64,000 nucleotides of DNA from assembly GCF_042186555.1 (NCBI RefSeq), contig NC_133332.1:121513375-121577374 (forward strand), in the 5' to 3' direction. The first letter of the stretch is position 1. Every line of letters begins with the position of its first letter. The position numbers were made by a program, and so were the translations under genes. The notes beneath the pieces are model-generated. The model ran no database searches and was not told where the DNA came from. It was given only the letters and a program-made list of their open reading frames with translations. This stretch comes from Aquarana catesbeiana (lineage: Eukaryota > Chordata > Amphibia > Anura > Ranidae). Shown piece by piece: positions 32,365-42,719 of the stretch.

Positions 32365-33640
32365 CTATCTGAAGTGAGGGGAGCCTAAATAGGGCCTTTT
32401 CTTCGCCAAGGTTGAGACAAGCAGACCTTTTATCTGCCTCCCTTTGTAGTTGGACTTTCCCCCTCCTTCAGTCTTTCTGTCCCTACTCTGCCTATGTTTT
32501 ACCTTTTTACAGTAGGATTGGTGAATCCAGATAGTCCTTTCAGCAATTCTTACTGCAGTGGGAGTAGTAAGGAGTACTTGATATGGCCCGTCCCACTTGG
32601 GGGAGTGCCAATGCTTCTTTTTGATCACCTTGATGAGAACCCAGTCTCCAATTTGTACTTTGTCTTCTCCTATGGGCTCTCCTTCTGGAATGGAACACTC
32701 TTGGTTAATTTGTTTCTATTTTAATAACCTTGACATGTATTCTGCTAAGGTTCTCTCCCCTTCCTCTGTGTGGGTTTCATTTGGTAATAAAGGTATTTTA
32801 TAAGGTCTACCATACATCATTTCAAATGGACTCAGCCCCTCTTTAGTGGGGGTGACGTGCATGCTTAAAATAGCTAGTGGGAGAAAGTACATCCAATTTT
32901 TCCCCGTCTCTTCCATAGCCTTTTTTAGCTTGCTCTTTAATATCCCATTATGTCTTTCTACGAGCCCTGCTGACTGAGGGTGATATGCACAGTGATTCTT
33001 TACTTCTATACCAATCACTTCTGTTAGGTGTTTTATGGTCTGATTTACAAAATGTGGACCATTATCACTATAAATGTTCTCTGGTATCCCAAATCGTGGA
33101 ATTATATCTTTTAGTAAGGCTTTGGATACTGTTAAGGCGTCAGCACTTCCTGTTGGGAATTTCTCTACCCATTTGATCAATGCATCAATGATTACCAAAC
33201 AATATTTCTTCTTTTTCACATTTGTCTAATTCAATAAAACCCATGCAAATGTGTTGGAATGGATATTGCGGTGTGGGGAACTTCCCTTTCCTTGGTCTTA
33301 TGCCTCACTGAGCATTGTGTCTTGCACATATAATGCATTGAGAACAAAAAAATTTTTTAGTTGTTTGTGAAGCCATAGGCTGTACATACCTTATTTAACA
33401 TCTCAGTCACCCCCCTGTTTGACATATGAAATACTCCATGTGTCAATACTGCTGCATACCTAAATAAGGATTTTGGTAATACCAGCTTTCCTTCAGGTGA
33501 TGTGTAGATGTTATCTATTATTGTGTAACCTTTTGTTTTCCAATATTGTTTCTCCCCAGGGGATACATTCTGCTGCATATCAGTAAGGACTGTATGATCT
33601 ATCTCTAGAATTTCCTGTTCTGTCATTATTTAAAGTGTTT
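32365..33640 (-). pseudogene. pol: Retroviral integrase, frameshifted
   Basis: Inserts viral DNA into the chromosome. Read on the minus strand: 33626-33357 holds the N-terminal part with the His pair of the zinc-binding region ('HGVFHMSNRG'), followed past a stop by the Cys pair 'CSQCIICARH'. 33219-32716 holds the core with the triad D in 'VIIDAL', D in 'YSDNGPHF' and E in 'GLVERHNG', spaced as DD35E. 32628-32365 holds the C-terminal domain 'SPKWDGPYQVLLTTPTAV'. Stops or frame changes lie near 33357, 33225 and 32700. It ends two bases before the env start. Confidence 0.88.
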
Positions 33641-34274
33641 CTTGTGCCGCTATTTTAGCCGATTCATCTGCCCTTTTATTTCCTTCCCAGATGAGCTCTG
33701 TATGTTTTGTGTGTGCTTGACATTTGCAGATTGCAAGCTCTTTTGGTAACTGTATTGCATCTAGGAGTTCTAGAATGAAGTCCGTGTGTGAAATTGGTTT
33801 ACCACTGGAGGTGACCATCCCCCTGTTTTTCCATTGTTGTGCAAAAACATGTACTGTTGAAAATGCATATTGACTGTCAGTGTATATGGTTACAGATTTT
33901 CCTTCTGATAGTATGCATGCTCTTGTCAATGCTACAAGTTCTGCTACTTGTCCTGAATAATGTTTTGGTAATGGCCTAGCTTCCAAGATTTCATCCTGTG
34001 TCACTTCTGCATATCCAGTTACACTTCCAGTGCCATCTGGATTTTTCGTACTGGAGCCATCAATAAAAAGTGTCATGTCAGGGTTAGATAATGGTACATC
34101 TTTCCAATCACTCCATGGCAGTACCTTTTCAGCGAGGGCAGCAGTACAATCATGTTTATGACCGTCAGTAGGAAGTGGTATTAGTGTGGATGGGTTTAAT
34201 GTAGTACATCTCTGTATCAAGTGAGGTTGTGTCAAGCGTATTGTCATACAGGAAAGGTGTCGTGCTGGGCTCAA
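33630..34274 (-). pseudogene. pol: Retroviral RNase H domain
   Basis: Degrades the RNA strand of the RNA/DNA hybrid. The open frame contains the four acidic positions in order: D in 'TLFIDGSS', E in 'GQVAELVAL', D in 'IYTDSQYAF' and D in 'GNKRADESAK'. This is the C-terminal part of pol between the lost reverse transcriptase and integrase. Uninterrupted for 214 codons. Confidence 0.88.
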
Positions 34275-34560
34275 ATGTGATATCTTTTATTGTAAAAGGA
34301 TAACAGATACTGCATGTGGTACTTTGAGTATCAGTGGGTGATATAACACTATAGATGCTGAGGCCTTAACTGCTTCCGCTGCAGCAACCACTGCCTGTAC
34401 ACAGGGTGGAAATGCTCTAGTTACACTGTCTGGTTAACAGCTTGTAAATCCTGTACCATTCTCCAGCCTGTGGAAGGCGGACCCTTCCTAACAGGAAAAA
34501 GAGGGGTATTGCAGGGGCTATACCCTCCTCTGCTTCCTTCTTAAGGGGGTATCTCCTTCA
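34275..34560 (-). pseudogene. pol: Remnant of reverse transcriptase start (large deletion)
   Basis: On the minus strand a short piece reads 'PVRKGPPSTGWRMVQDLQAV', the conserved beginning of a retroviral reverse transcriptase. The fingers and palm that should follow, with the catalytic YXDD box, are absent and the text passes to sequence just before RNase H. Protease is also missing between this piece and gag. A deletion of well over 1 kb is inferred. Confidence 0.75.
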
Positions 34561-35335
34561 TCACCTTGCACAAAAATCTTTACTTTCACATTTTTTTTTT
34601 TCCATCGCTTTCAAATACTTCTCAGAATGCTTAACATATTGCAAAACATCTAAAACTGATGCAGTTCGGTAAGAAACCATGTTTTTAACAATGTAATCCT
34701 TATGATCCTGTTTTAATCCCTTAACAAAAGCTATCTTTAGCTGTTGTTGATATGCACTATTCACATCCTCAGCTTCGGGGAGCCCAGAGAACACTTTAAA
34801 AACTTCTTGCAGTTTATTTAGATAATCACTGACACTTTCCTTGTCTTCCTGTACAGTCATATTATTCTTTTGCCAGTCAGTTTGTTATACCCATCGGAGA
34901 TTGCATCTCTGATAGAAGGCAGTCAATCTGTCTGTCAAATCTTGGCTATCAAGGGCCAGTGGTTCCCATCTTTGTTGAGGGGGCACTGTGGCTACACAGG
35001 GGTCCCAATTTCCCTTTACTGATGCCCAGTCTGATCCTAGAACCCTCCTTAAGGCCCTTTCCACTTTGACCCGTTTAGCCTATAACTGTTCCTGAGACCT
35101 TCCATATTTTCAATGATTTCTGGGGCCCCAAACTTAGGATGTTTAATATGCTCCGTAGCCTTCTGCACGTCACTCTCAGTCCATGGTCTAAAAACAGTTA
35201 TAGTTAGGGGCTGACTGTTTTGTCTATCTCTTTGTCCACTAGGGGCAGTTGGGCTTGGCATTTCTCTTTTGTTCTCCTTCCTTCTACTCTAATTCTAGCG
35301 TGCTCAAACCAGTATTCAGCCATTTCTAATCCATA

Positions 35336-35371
<36 letters not shown>

Positions 35372-35588
35372 CTTTGGGTCCTAACAATTTAAGCTTATCC
35401 ACCAACTCCTGACACCCTTTCACAGTTAGTTTACCATTGAATCCCAACTTCCTTTCCCACTTAGCACAATATTTAACAGACTTTGGTTATTTGCTATGCA
35501 TACATTTCTTATTTCCTTCTAATGGTGCATTAGGAACACAACAGCAGCATAAGGCACAATACATTCTTTTACAGAAACTATTTCCCAT
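34561..35588 (-). pseudogene. gag: Retroviral gag, fragmented
   Basis: The structural polyprotein. It starts at ATG 35588-35586 with 'MGNSFCKRM', an N-myristoylation signal of the matrix. Matrix-like text continues ('YCAKWERKLGFNGK') past a stop near 35487. A T run (35337-35368) and frame changes follow. Then capsid-like pieces occur: 'FRPWTESDVQKATEHI' within 35261-35049 and 'VSDYLNKLQEVFKVFSGL' within 34860-34561, the latter resembling the C-terminal capsid region. No nucleocapsid CCHC box is seen before the pol deletion. Confidence 0.8.
35337..35369. repeat. Poly-T tract inside gag
   Basis: A run of about 31 T (A run in the gag sense) interrupts the gag remnant. This is a later expansion or a small insertion. 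Confidence 0.9.
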
Positions 35589-35758
35589 GTCTCTGTTTTT
35601 TTTCTTGAGTTTAGAATACAAGATTGGTAATTCTACTCTAGAACTTTGCCAAAATCGATATAAAACAGCAAAGTCCAAACTCTCCAAACAGGAAATTAAA
35701 AAAAAAAAATATATATATATATATATACATACATACACATATATATACACATACATAT

Positions 35759-35835
<77 letters not shown>

Positions 35836-36940
35836 CATACACATATACACATAAAAACAACTTATACCTTTACCTTATTTACTACAAAGTACAGTTGGTC
35901 AAAACAAACAGTATTATTAGTCTTCTGATCAGAATTTTTTTTTTTTTTTACACACACACACAAAAGAGGAAGTGCACTTAGGTGTCCGTGAGGGGGGGGA
36001 GGGGGAAGGAGTGAGTGAGTCCAGTTTTTTTTTTTTTTTAACCACAAGTTTGCAGCCAGACAGATCACAAAGTGGGCCTTTTATCAACCTGTAAACTACC
36101 AGACTAGCAACCCTTGGATCACGGTAACAATAAGAATATAAGAAAAGCAAAAATATCAAGACTCCCCACACTCTGGGGAGAATCAAAATATAGGTAAAAC
36201 CCGTTACTGCAGTAATGTTGTTCAGTGAAGTTATAAAGTTAGCAGTAAGGTTAAGCATGAGGAGGAAAGAGAGAGAGTTAGTCTCATGATTTAACAAATG
36301 CAGCAAAAGGAACAGTGCAGGAAATATTGCTCTCGAGAGAAAAAGAGAAAAACAATCGATCTATGGGGGAAGTGTTTCTAAGCAAGTTAGTTGGTTCCTG
36401 CTCGTACATTCACTTCCTCTTTTGTCCCAACCACCACTCAGTTAGAAAAAAACCCTGAAATGGCCACTGTGACTCTCTGTAATCTACCCAGATTACTTGT
36501 AGTCACTATTCACAACAATTATCAATCATCTATCATCTTTCGGTACCTTTTTTGTAATCTGTCTCGGACAGCGCGCTACGTCTATTTACCATAGGCAACG
36601 TCCCCAAGTGCCTCTGTCTTCGGCCCCTGTGTCACCTAGATCTTATACGATCAACTACAGTGCCGGCATACTCAATAAAAACCCAAATCACCTCGAGTAG
36701 AAGAGAAAAGAAGAGAAAAGAAAAGATCTGTCTTACCTTTCACAGACCCGGAGGACTGGATCAGAAGTCCAGGAGTAGAAGTCAGGTGTGGATCCCGGAG
36801 CCGACCAGCTTCTTTTTACCACTTAACTTGAGTGGGAGGACCTAGGTCTCGGCAAGAGGGAGTCTGATACTCACCGATATTTTGGACGCAACCGTTCAAT
36901 CCACCACCTAATCCTTACTTCTGGCTCGAAAGAACCATAA
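35589..36940 (-). other. Retroviral 5' leader with microsatellite insertion
   Basis: Between the 5' LTR and gag. It contains no conserved frame. Immediately beside the LTR on the minus strand, three bases after its end, stands 'TGGTTCTTTCGAGCC', which has the TGG start expected of a primer-binding site. I could not assign the tRNA. Poly-T runs occur at 35937-35949 and 36027-36039. Confidence 0.5.
35709..35853. repeat. Compound (TA)n/(CA)n microsatellite
   Basis: Alternating TA with 'acatac' and 'acacac' interruptions; open frames of Tyr/Ile/Val/Cys on both strands arise from it. Confidence 0.96.
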
Positions 36941-37363
36941 TGTCTGTAAAATTCCATTCTCTCACTGATCAGTCAACTCCGGTCTTGTTGATTAGAAAAC
37001 AGATTTATTACAAATGTATCGATACATAGGGGTGAACTCTCACAGCAAGGAGTTCCATGCAGAGTCACACAGAAACACTGTACTTAGGTTGTTTTATAGC
37101 AGTATTTGGCAAACTGCCATTGGCTAAGGCACACTGGTGACTCATGGTGCATTGTCAGCTTTATTGTCAAATCCAGCGTGTCTTTCACAAGGTTTCCTAT
37201 TATGGTAAACTTTTGCTAGTTCTTTAAATATTGTTGTAGGTGTTGGTCGGAACTAAGCAGATTGCATAAACAATAAGTAAGGGCCATTTTAGCTAGAAAA
37301 AGAGCATATAAGGAACAAGGCAAATGTCGATATCACTTGTAATGCTTTGCATATCTCTTATCA
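36941..37363 (-). repeat. 5' LTR of the retrovirus
   Basis: 423 bp, TG...CA. On the minus strand it has a TATA-like 'CCTTATATG' (37313-37305) and an AATAAA (37009-37004). Followed on the right by the GAGAG target copy at 37364-37368. Confidence 0.93.
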
Positions 37364-37775
37364 GAGAGAGTGGCCGGTTTTAAATTTAAAAGTGCTAATG
37401 TAGGATCAGAATTGATAGGGATTTCAAACAGTGTTGAAATCATAAGAAATGCATCTTTCCAGATTTCTTTTGCTACCGGGCAATCCCACCAAGTATGGAG
37501 ATGTGATCCAAGATCACCACAGCCACGAAAACAAGATGGGGAATAATTTGGAGCATATTTCGCAATTCTGACAGGGACCAAATACCACCTTGTGAGTATT
37601 TTGTAATTTGTCTCTAAGGCAGCTATGTTTTGTGAGGATGACTTAGTTGTGATCCAAATCTTATCTCAATCGGCTGCTTCCAAGGAAAACCCAAGATCCA
37701 CCTCCCACTTAGCCACATATGATGGTGGGTCTGAGTTGGGTTTTGTAATAAGATGAGTGTAAAGAGTTGAAATAA
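37364..37775 (-). mobile_element. 5' part of the LINE split by the retrovirus
   Basis: The minus-strand reading gives 'NYKILTRWYLVPVRIAKY', the Cys/His cluster 'CFRGCGDLGSHLHTWWDC' and 'LALLNLKPATLS', then breaks at the retrovirus. This is the same ORF2 C-terminal segment as at 57591-57840. One stop lies near 37670. The fragment begins near 37775, so this LINE was already 5'-truncated before the retrovirus entered. Confidence 0.88.
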
Positions 37776-37789
37776 AAAAAACAAATATA

Positions 37790-38110
37790 TACCTCGATGC
37801 GGGATTTTTAGGGCAATGTAATAACAAAAGATTTTTTTTTATAAATAAAAAGGGTTATTTTATTATTCCAAAAAAGTGTTAGAACATACAAAGAAAGTAT
37901 TTGACATGTTTTTTACCATTAAAAGGTCTTCAGATAACATGAAAGAAGGCAGGGAGCTGTGGCTCCTATACAGTGATACATCCTGCTACTAGATACAATC
38001 ACCACCTAGATTGATGCGATGGCGTCAAGTAGCGAAATTCCAACGCGTTTCAACTTTATAATATCAAAACAAAGTCTTCCTCAGGGAAGTACTGCATCAC
38101 GTTCTAGAGT
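37790..38110 (-). mobile_element. Penelope-like 3'-region fragment (minus strand)
   Basis: On the minus strand it contains a hammerhead-like motif followed after about 200 bp by an AT-rich tail with AATAAAATAA. The plus-strand Penelope-like element that follows has the same organisation at 40433-40780. It lies in inverted orientation next to that element. Confidence 0.5.
38028..38093 (-). ncRNA. Hammerhead-ribozyme-like motif, well-formed (minus strand)
   Basis: On the minus strand, stem I outer AGTA (38093-38090) pairs with TACT (38031-38028), and inner TTCC (38088-38085) pairs with GGAA (38041-38038), with an internal loop between. The core CTGAGGA (38084-38078) fits CUGANGA. Stem II (38077-38052) pairs ACTTT with AAAGT and is closed by A-T with one bulged G. 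GAAA lies at 38051-38048. The minimal one-pair stem III is CGCG (38047-38044). Cleavage is predicted after UU, between 38042 and 38041. All invariant core positions are present. Type I hammerheads with minimal stem III are known from Penelope-like elements. Activity is untested, and UU at the cleavage site is less favourable than UC. Confidence 0.65.
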
Positions 38111-38504
38111 TTAAAAAAATGACATTATTATAAATCATATATATACATATCGCATATATCCTGTTGCATTTAAATCAACTTACATTTTACATGTAGCTGC
38201 AAGAAAACCGCATTCCCAGTACTGACAGGGGCTCTCGTCACCAATTGCCTATGCTGCTTGCTATCCTCTACAGAACGGCCAGGTGTATTTTGAAAAAAAC
38301 AATATTAGGCAGCCTTAGAAAAAGGAAAGCTAAAAGATGAAAATAATAAAAAATAAAATAAAAAAAGAGAATGAATATGGTGATGAGTGTCTGGGGAAGT
38401 ATCTTCCCCAAGAAAGCATGGTAGTTGGATTTTAAATTAGGGTTACATTATGTTGTTTGTAGAGTATATATGGTCAAGTTTCAAGATACCAATAACAAAG
38501 AGCC

Positions 38505-39642
38505 AGTCAGTTTCTTCGCCTTAAAGCGGGGGTCCACCTATCTATCGTTTTTTTTTTTTTGGAGTTCATTCACAAACTTTTCTTCTCATGATTATCTACT
38601 CACATGTTCTGTGTAATAAGTCCGCCTGTGTCCGATTTCGTTGTAAAGAATAACTTATAAAATTCACTGAAGGCGGTTTCCATCTTCATTGTGGGCATTT
38701 GAAGCCCACAAGCATGTATTTCCTGGATGCGGTGAATGCTGTGCTCCCAGCATTCACCGAGATGTTGTGATGACGCTGTTGCACAATGCATGCTGGGAAG
38801 CCTGAGACTAGCTCCCAGGGGACTGTGGGAGGTCTGGGAGAGGCTAGAAACATGCCTACTCCCATGGGAGGAAAACCAGGAAGTGCTAAGAAGATTAGAA
38901 AAAAAAGATAATTACGGCGATTTAAATTTTTTTACACAGCATGTCAGCATCTAGGCAAGGAAGAGAATGCATAGAGATAATGTTCAAAATTTGGGTGGAA
39001 CCCCGCTTTAAAAGAAACTGCAGTAATGATGAAGATTTTCAGAGAGAAGCGGACCAGCTTACCATCAGACTCTTAAACAGAGGCTATATAAAAACATGTC
39101 TCAAAAAGGCGCTCAATCTGGTCAAACCGACCAATAGAAGAGATTTGATCTTCTCAAAAAAATCCATCACAGAGGATACCTCTACGAGGATCATTGTAAG
39201 ATTCTCCAATGAACATCCCAGAATTAATAATATAATCTCCAATTATTGGTTCATTCTCACTGATGACCCCAACCTGAAAGGATTGATTGGCCCCAAACCT
39301 CAAATTACCTATAGGAAATCAGGCTCAATAGGGAGCCTACTAACCCAGAGTGAATACAAGGGCAGAACTAGAAAGGATCCCGGCAGAACATGGGGTACAT
39401 ACCCATGTGGATCTTGTGCTCAGTGCAAGGTCATTGGTAGGAGGACCACACTGGCACTGCCCAGTGGGGAGAGCTTCTCCCTGCGTCATTTTGCCAGCTG
39501 TAAAATGCAGGGTGTGGTTTACCTCATGCAGTGCCAGTGTGGTGCCTTAGGTTGTGGAGGTACGGCCATATTAGATATGTATTGGCCAATCATTCAGAAC
39601 CCTATTATGTTGCCCCCCCCCTCCCCTTCCCCATGTATGTAA
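38505..39642 (+). pseudogene. Penelope-like ORF: linker and start of GIY-YIG endonuclease, split by a MITE
   Basis: The enzyme would copy the element's RNA and nick the target. The frame reads 'QFLRLKRNCS' across the MITE site, then 'HPRINNIISNYWFIL', 'DDPNLKGLIGPKPQITYRK', the Cys cluster 'PCGSCAQC', and 'GVVYLMQCQCG', the conserved lead into the GIY-YIG nuclease. After that the expected 'YVGKT' reads 'GCGGTA' and similarity fades, so the nuclease is broken. The apparent start at 38941 lies inside the MITE and is not the element's own start. Confidence 0.8.
38521..39011. mobile_element. TTAA MITE C inside the Penelope-like ORF
   Basis: TTAA (38521-38524) then AGCGGGGGTCCACC; the right end GGTGGAACCCCGCT then TTAA (39008-39011). 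The ends are inverted over 14 bp with one mismatch. Taking the element out with one TTAA joins 'cttcgcc' to 'aagaaac' and gives a continuous 'FLRLKRN' frame. The interior is non-coding and holds a foldback piece ('gaatgctgtgctcccagcat'). piggyBac-like by target. Confidence 0.9.
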
Positions 39643-40432
39643 AAATAAGGGATACCAAAATGGACCCTTATCCATCTCCATCTAGAGATTTATATATGCT
39701 ACTAGTAGGGTATCAAGGTGGGATTTAACTGGGTCCTCATAACGTTATGGGTGACACCATCCCTCCACTAGAGGTTCTATGAAGGCCCCGTTTAGGGGAT
39801 TCCTTTGGACATATAGATCTGTATTTCATTTTACTCTATATGCCTATAGATTTATCTCATAATACTGTGTTTTATCTAATTGACCCATCACATATGGTAA
39901 ATCACCAAAAAACCCCTATAGCAGTACTTAAAATTAGGAGACCATCTAAAGAAACTCCCTATAATGTATAACTCTTTAATATGATCTAATGCTTAACCAT
40001 TTGGGAATAAAATAGGTATGATGATTACTATATGTTATAGTTCCCATCTAACAAAGATGGTAAGGGAACGTATATGCCAAATGTAGTTTAGTTGGGAGTA
40101 TATATGGGGATATGTGTGAAGGTCTATGATGGTCCTATTAGTCAGACTCTACGGACACCGGATCTATTTAACATATTGGGATGTAATGTATCTTATAAAC
40201 TACAGTAATGCGGTGGTAATATAATGATTCAATTTTTTAATCGATTTTTAATCAATTTCTAGTCTCACGTTGGGAATATAATACAGTTTTATGGTGTTCT
40301 AAGGGAGGATTGTCACTGATTCACCTTTGCTGACACTATAAGAAAGGTGGGAATGGCCACTCCGCCCCATCATGGTGTGATTGAACATCCCACACAAAGG
40401 GGTGTGACGAAATTGGCGGCTCCTTACAAATG
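39643..40432 (+). other. Penelope-like 3' region, non-coding
   Basis: AT-rich sequence after the broken GIY-YIG reading. No conserved frame. It ends near 'ggtgtgacgaaattggcggc'. Confidence 0.45.
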
Positions 40433-40501
40433 GACGTAGCGCGTGGTGTGCTGGCACGCTCAATGACGAAACGCGTACGACGGCGCCACGCACGCTACGT
40501 C
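40433..40501 (+). ncRNA. Degenerate hammerhead-like fold
   Basis: A long stem I is clear: GACGTAGCG (40433-40441) with CGCTACGTC (40493-40501), and CGTGG (40442-40446) with CCACG (40486-40490), with a 2-base bulge. GAAA (40468-40471), CGCG (40472-40475) and TA follow the expected order. The CUGANGA core and stem II are not recognisable. It is likely a decayed hammerhead of this element. Confidence 0.35.
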
Positions 40502-40780
40502 ACTTCCGGGTACGGACTTTGCTTGGAACGCAGGTGGAGTGCAAACATCTCCAACCAGCGTCACGCTGTTGCTTCCACACTAGCCTGTTTGCAGGCCCGT
40601 TCCATTTATGGCACCCTGTTATGGTGCATTTGATACACTATTGCTGGACTTTTTATCTTAGTTTATTATCACTTTTTATTTATTTTATTTTTAATTTAAA
40701 CATTTTGGTGTATTTTTATGGAGTTTTGTGAATAAAAAAACTTTTTACCTACTACACTATGGGAGCCTTCTATTCCTTTC

Positions 40781-41065
40781 TCTATGAGGGAGCTACTATG
40801 AATATACTTTAATCAACAATACGGTGAGTGGGGACCACCCTGGATGTCTTATATGATTGTGGTGGAGAGGAGATTGTGGTCGAGATACTCTATGCTGTTT
40901 GCCCCTTCTGGGGTTGCTGGATTCGGTGAGTGGGGACCCTTGAGGGGGAGCACAAAAGTCACTAAGACCATCTAAGAGCACCCCAGTCACGGTTTTTCTT
41001 GAAAGAAAACATTTTTGAACACTGGTTTTGAAGAGATCCATCACTCTATGGACTATGATCACTAA
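40781..41065. other. Spacer with a short direct repeat
   Basis: 'cggtgagtggggacc' occurs at about 40821 and again at about 40925. Nothing else is recognised. Confidence 0.4.
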
Positions 41066-42040
41066 TTACAGACAGAAAAAGCAGCTAGAAAAAGATAAAG
41101 GAGTTAGCGACTGGTATTTCAGCTGGAGCAAGGAAACGGTATTCCTGAGTAAAGAAAAAGAAAGAAATTACATTTACCGTTGGCAAAAAACAGGGTCCCC
41201 TCCAGGGGCTCCCCGCACAGGCAACCTCTTCAGATGAAAACAGGCTGCCATGCTGAAAGCCCCCAGTAATAAACAATGGAGAAAGGAGGGGCATCTGTGG
41301 AAAATACAACCCTCTAAAAAATGATTTTGACAAACAAGGGCAAAACATTTAAAATTTGCCCCCATTTAAGATGGCCACCACAGCCTCACGCCAGACCGCG
41401 GCACTAGGACCTATGCGGCCCGCCCGACTCAGCTCGGCCCACTGAGCCGGCTCCTGACTTCCGCGCATGCGCAGAGCGGGCAGGAAGATGCTGGGGGACT
41501 CAGAAAAGCCGGTGCGAGGTGCGCGCCGCCCACTATAGTGACCAGGAAGGAAGGTACAATATCACAAGGAGAGGAAGGTGGTGGGGGAGGAAGAAAGCGA
41601 AAAAGAAAGAGAGGATCGCAAGGAAAGGAAAGTGAGAGAGAATGGATGGCAGGAGGGAGAAATGGAAGGATAAGGCTAAGTGAAAAATAGATATAGCTGC
41701 TTTCTCTGCTGCAGGCTTCAGCAAATGCCAGTATATAAATGCAGATAGGAGCTCTTAGTTAAGAGACAACTTCTGTCCCAAAAGACCCACAGAAGGAACT
41801 CCCTATCTTATTAGGGCATTTAGCTGCCCAAGAATAGGGACTGCACCTGGGAGAGGCTTGAACCCAGCTGGAAGCTGCCAATTGCAGAGGTAAGGGACGT
41901 TCGACCACCATTCACTGATCATGAGGAAAAAAGGAGAATGCTGGGAGTGCACTAATCCTTTTCTTTTAACATTTAGTGGTCCTGAGGGAGAAGCCAAGGT
42001 GGAGCTTGTCACAGGTATGCTACCATGGAGGCACCAGGAA
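41066..42040 (-). mobile_element. Solo or truncated DIRS terminal repeat (inverted copy)
   Basis: The reverse complement matches 59550-60492 throughout, for example 'ctgggagtgcactaatcctt' here against 'aaggattagtgcactcccag' there, and 'taagagacaacttctgtccc' against its counterpart. The two copies are clearly diverged. It is therefore an independent DIRS terminal repeat in opposite orientation, without internal coding sequence. Confidence 0.8.
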
Positions 42041-42479
42041 CAGGTACATTTTTAAGTGTAGCTCCAGCCACAAAAACTATTTTAAGCTTTTTGGATAGCA
42101 TAGGGAAGGGTTAACACCCCTGTAATGTTTGTTTTGCTGTCTGTGCCCCTGTTCAGAAGATTTCACCTCACGTTCTGTCCCTTTGACAATTGGATTTTGA
42201 AAATTTTGGTTTGTTGTGGAAACAAGCTTTGGTGATGAAGCATCAGTGGAGACACCTTTTTCCCATAATAACTCTTACAGGAGTGAATTTCCCTTCCTAG
42301 GGGTAGATTTCCTCTCACTTCCTATTGTCTCCCTCCGTTTGTAAGTAGGAGTCGTTTTAGTTGGATATTTGTAACTAGGGGACCGCCTGTAGTTGGTTAT
42401 TTATATTTACCACTGCATATAGATATTTAAGAATAAATTGCCTTTTTTTAAACTTTACATATTAACTAAATTATACACC
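42041..42479. repeat. Unclassified repeat-like sequence
   Basis: Contains 'cccctgttcagaagatttca' and 'tttccctt..ggggtagatt', familiar as frog interspersed repeat text. No frame. Confidence 0.35.
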
Positions 42480-42567
42480 ACACTTTTTTTAAGGTTATTA
42501 ATCGATTAATCGAAATAATAATCGGCCAACTAATCAATTATGAAAATAATCGTTAGTTGCAGCCCTA
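42480..42567. mobile_element. DNA-transposon end: 'taatcgattaatcga ... gttgcagccct'
   Basis: The sequence 'attaatcgattaatcgaaat' followed by 'aatcgttagttgcagcccta' is, from memory, a very widespread terminal segment of short DNA transposons in fish and frogs. The other end was not identified. Confidence 0.4.
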
Positions 42568-42719
42568 GCTACTAGAAACTGGAACAAAAAATGCTATTAT
42601 CAGCATTTTTCATCCAGCTTTTTTTGTAGCTTTTTTTTGAGCTGATGAAAAATACTAGTGTGCATGGAACATTAGAAACACTGGACAAAAAAACGCTCAT
42701 GTTTTAGCATTTTTGCCGG

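Larger units (their letters stand above)
30100..37363 (-). mobile_element. Endogenous retrovirus (minus strand), gag-pol-env with deletions
   Basis: A 7.26-kb provirus with TG...CA LTRs, a purine-rich tract next to the 3' LTR, and in order on the minus strand gag remnants, a pol that has lost protease and most of the reverse transcriptase, integrase, and a long env. Flanked by GAGAG. Gag begins with an MGNS myristoylation signal. Integrase ends in the 'PKWDGPYQVLL' domain seen in gamma/epsilon-like viruses. Env has the CXXC and CX6CC signature of the gamma type. It therefore belongs to the broad gamma/epsilon-like class. It sits inside a LINE and is not competent. Confidence 0.93.
38430..40780 (+). 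mobile_element. Penelope-like retroelement (Neptune-type), 5'-truncated
   Basis: Carries the C-terminal part of a Penelope-like ORF (from 38505, interrupted by a TTAA MITE, to about 39600). A long AT-rich 3' region follows, then a hammerhead-like fold (40433-40501) and an A/T-rich tail 'gaataaaaaaactttttacc' near 40730-40750. No reverse transcriptase palm motif is present, so the element is a 3' fragment. The left boundary is approximate. Confidence 0.7.

Noticed and set aside
35487..35928. Tyr/Ile-rich ORFs on both strands
   Set aside because: Produced by the compound TA/CA microsatellite, although the minus one happens to include the true gag start.
36920..36940. Primer-binding site assignment for the retrovirus
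   Set aside because: A TGG-beginning sequence is next to the 5' LTR, but I could not match it to a specific tRNA with confidence, so no tRNA is named.
38941..39014. Start codon of the 233-codon Penelope-like ORF
   Set aside because: It lies inside the TTAA MITE; the element's own frame enters from 38505-38520 across the MITE.
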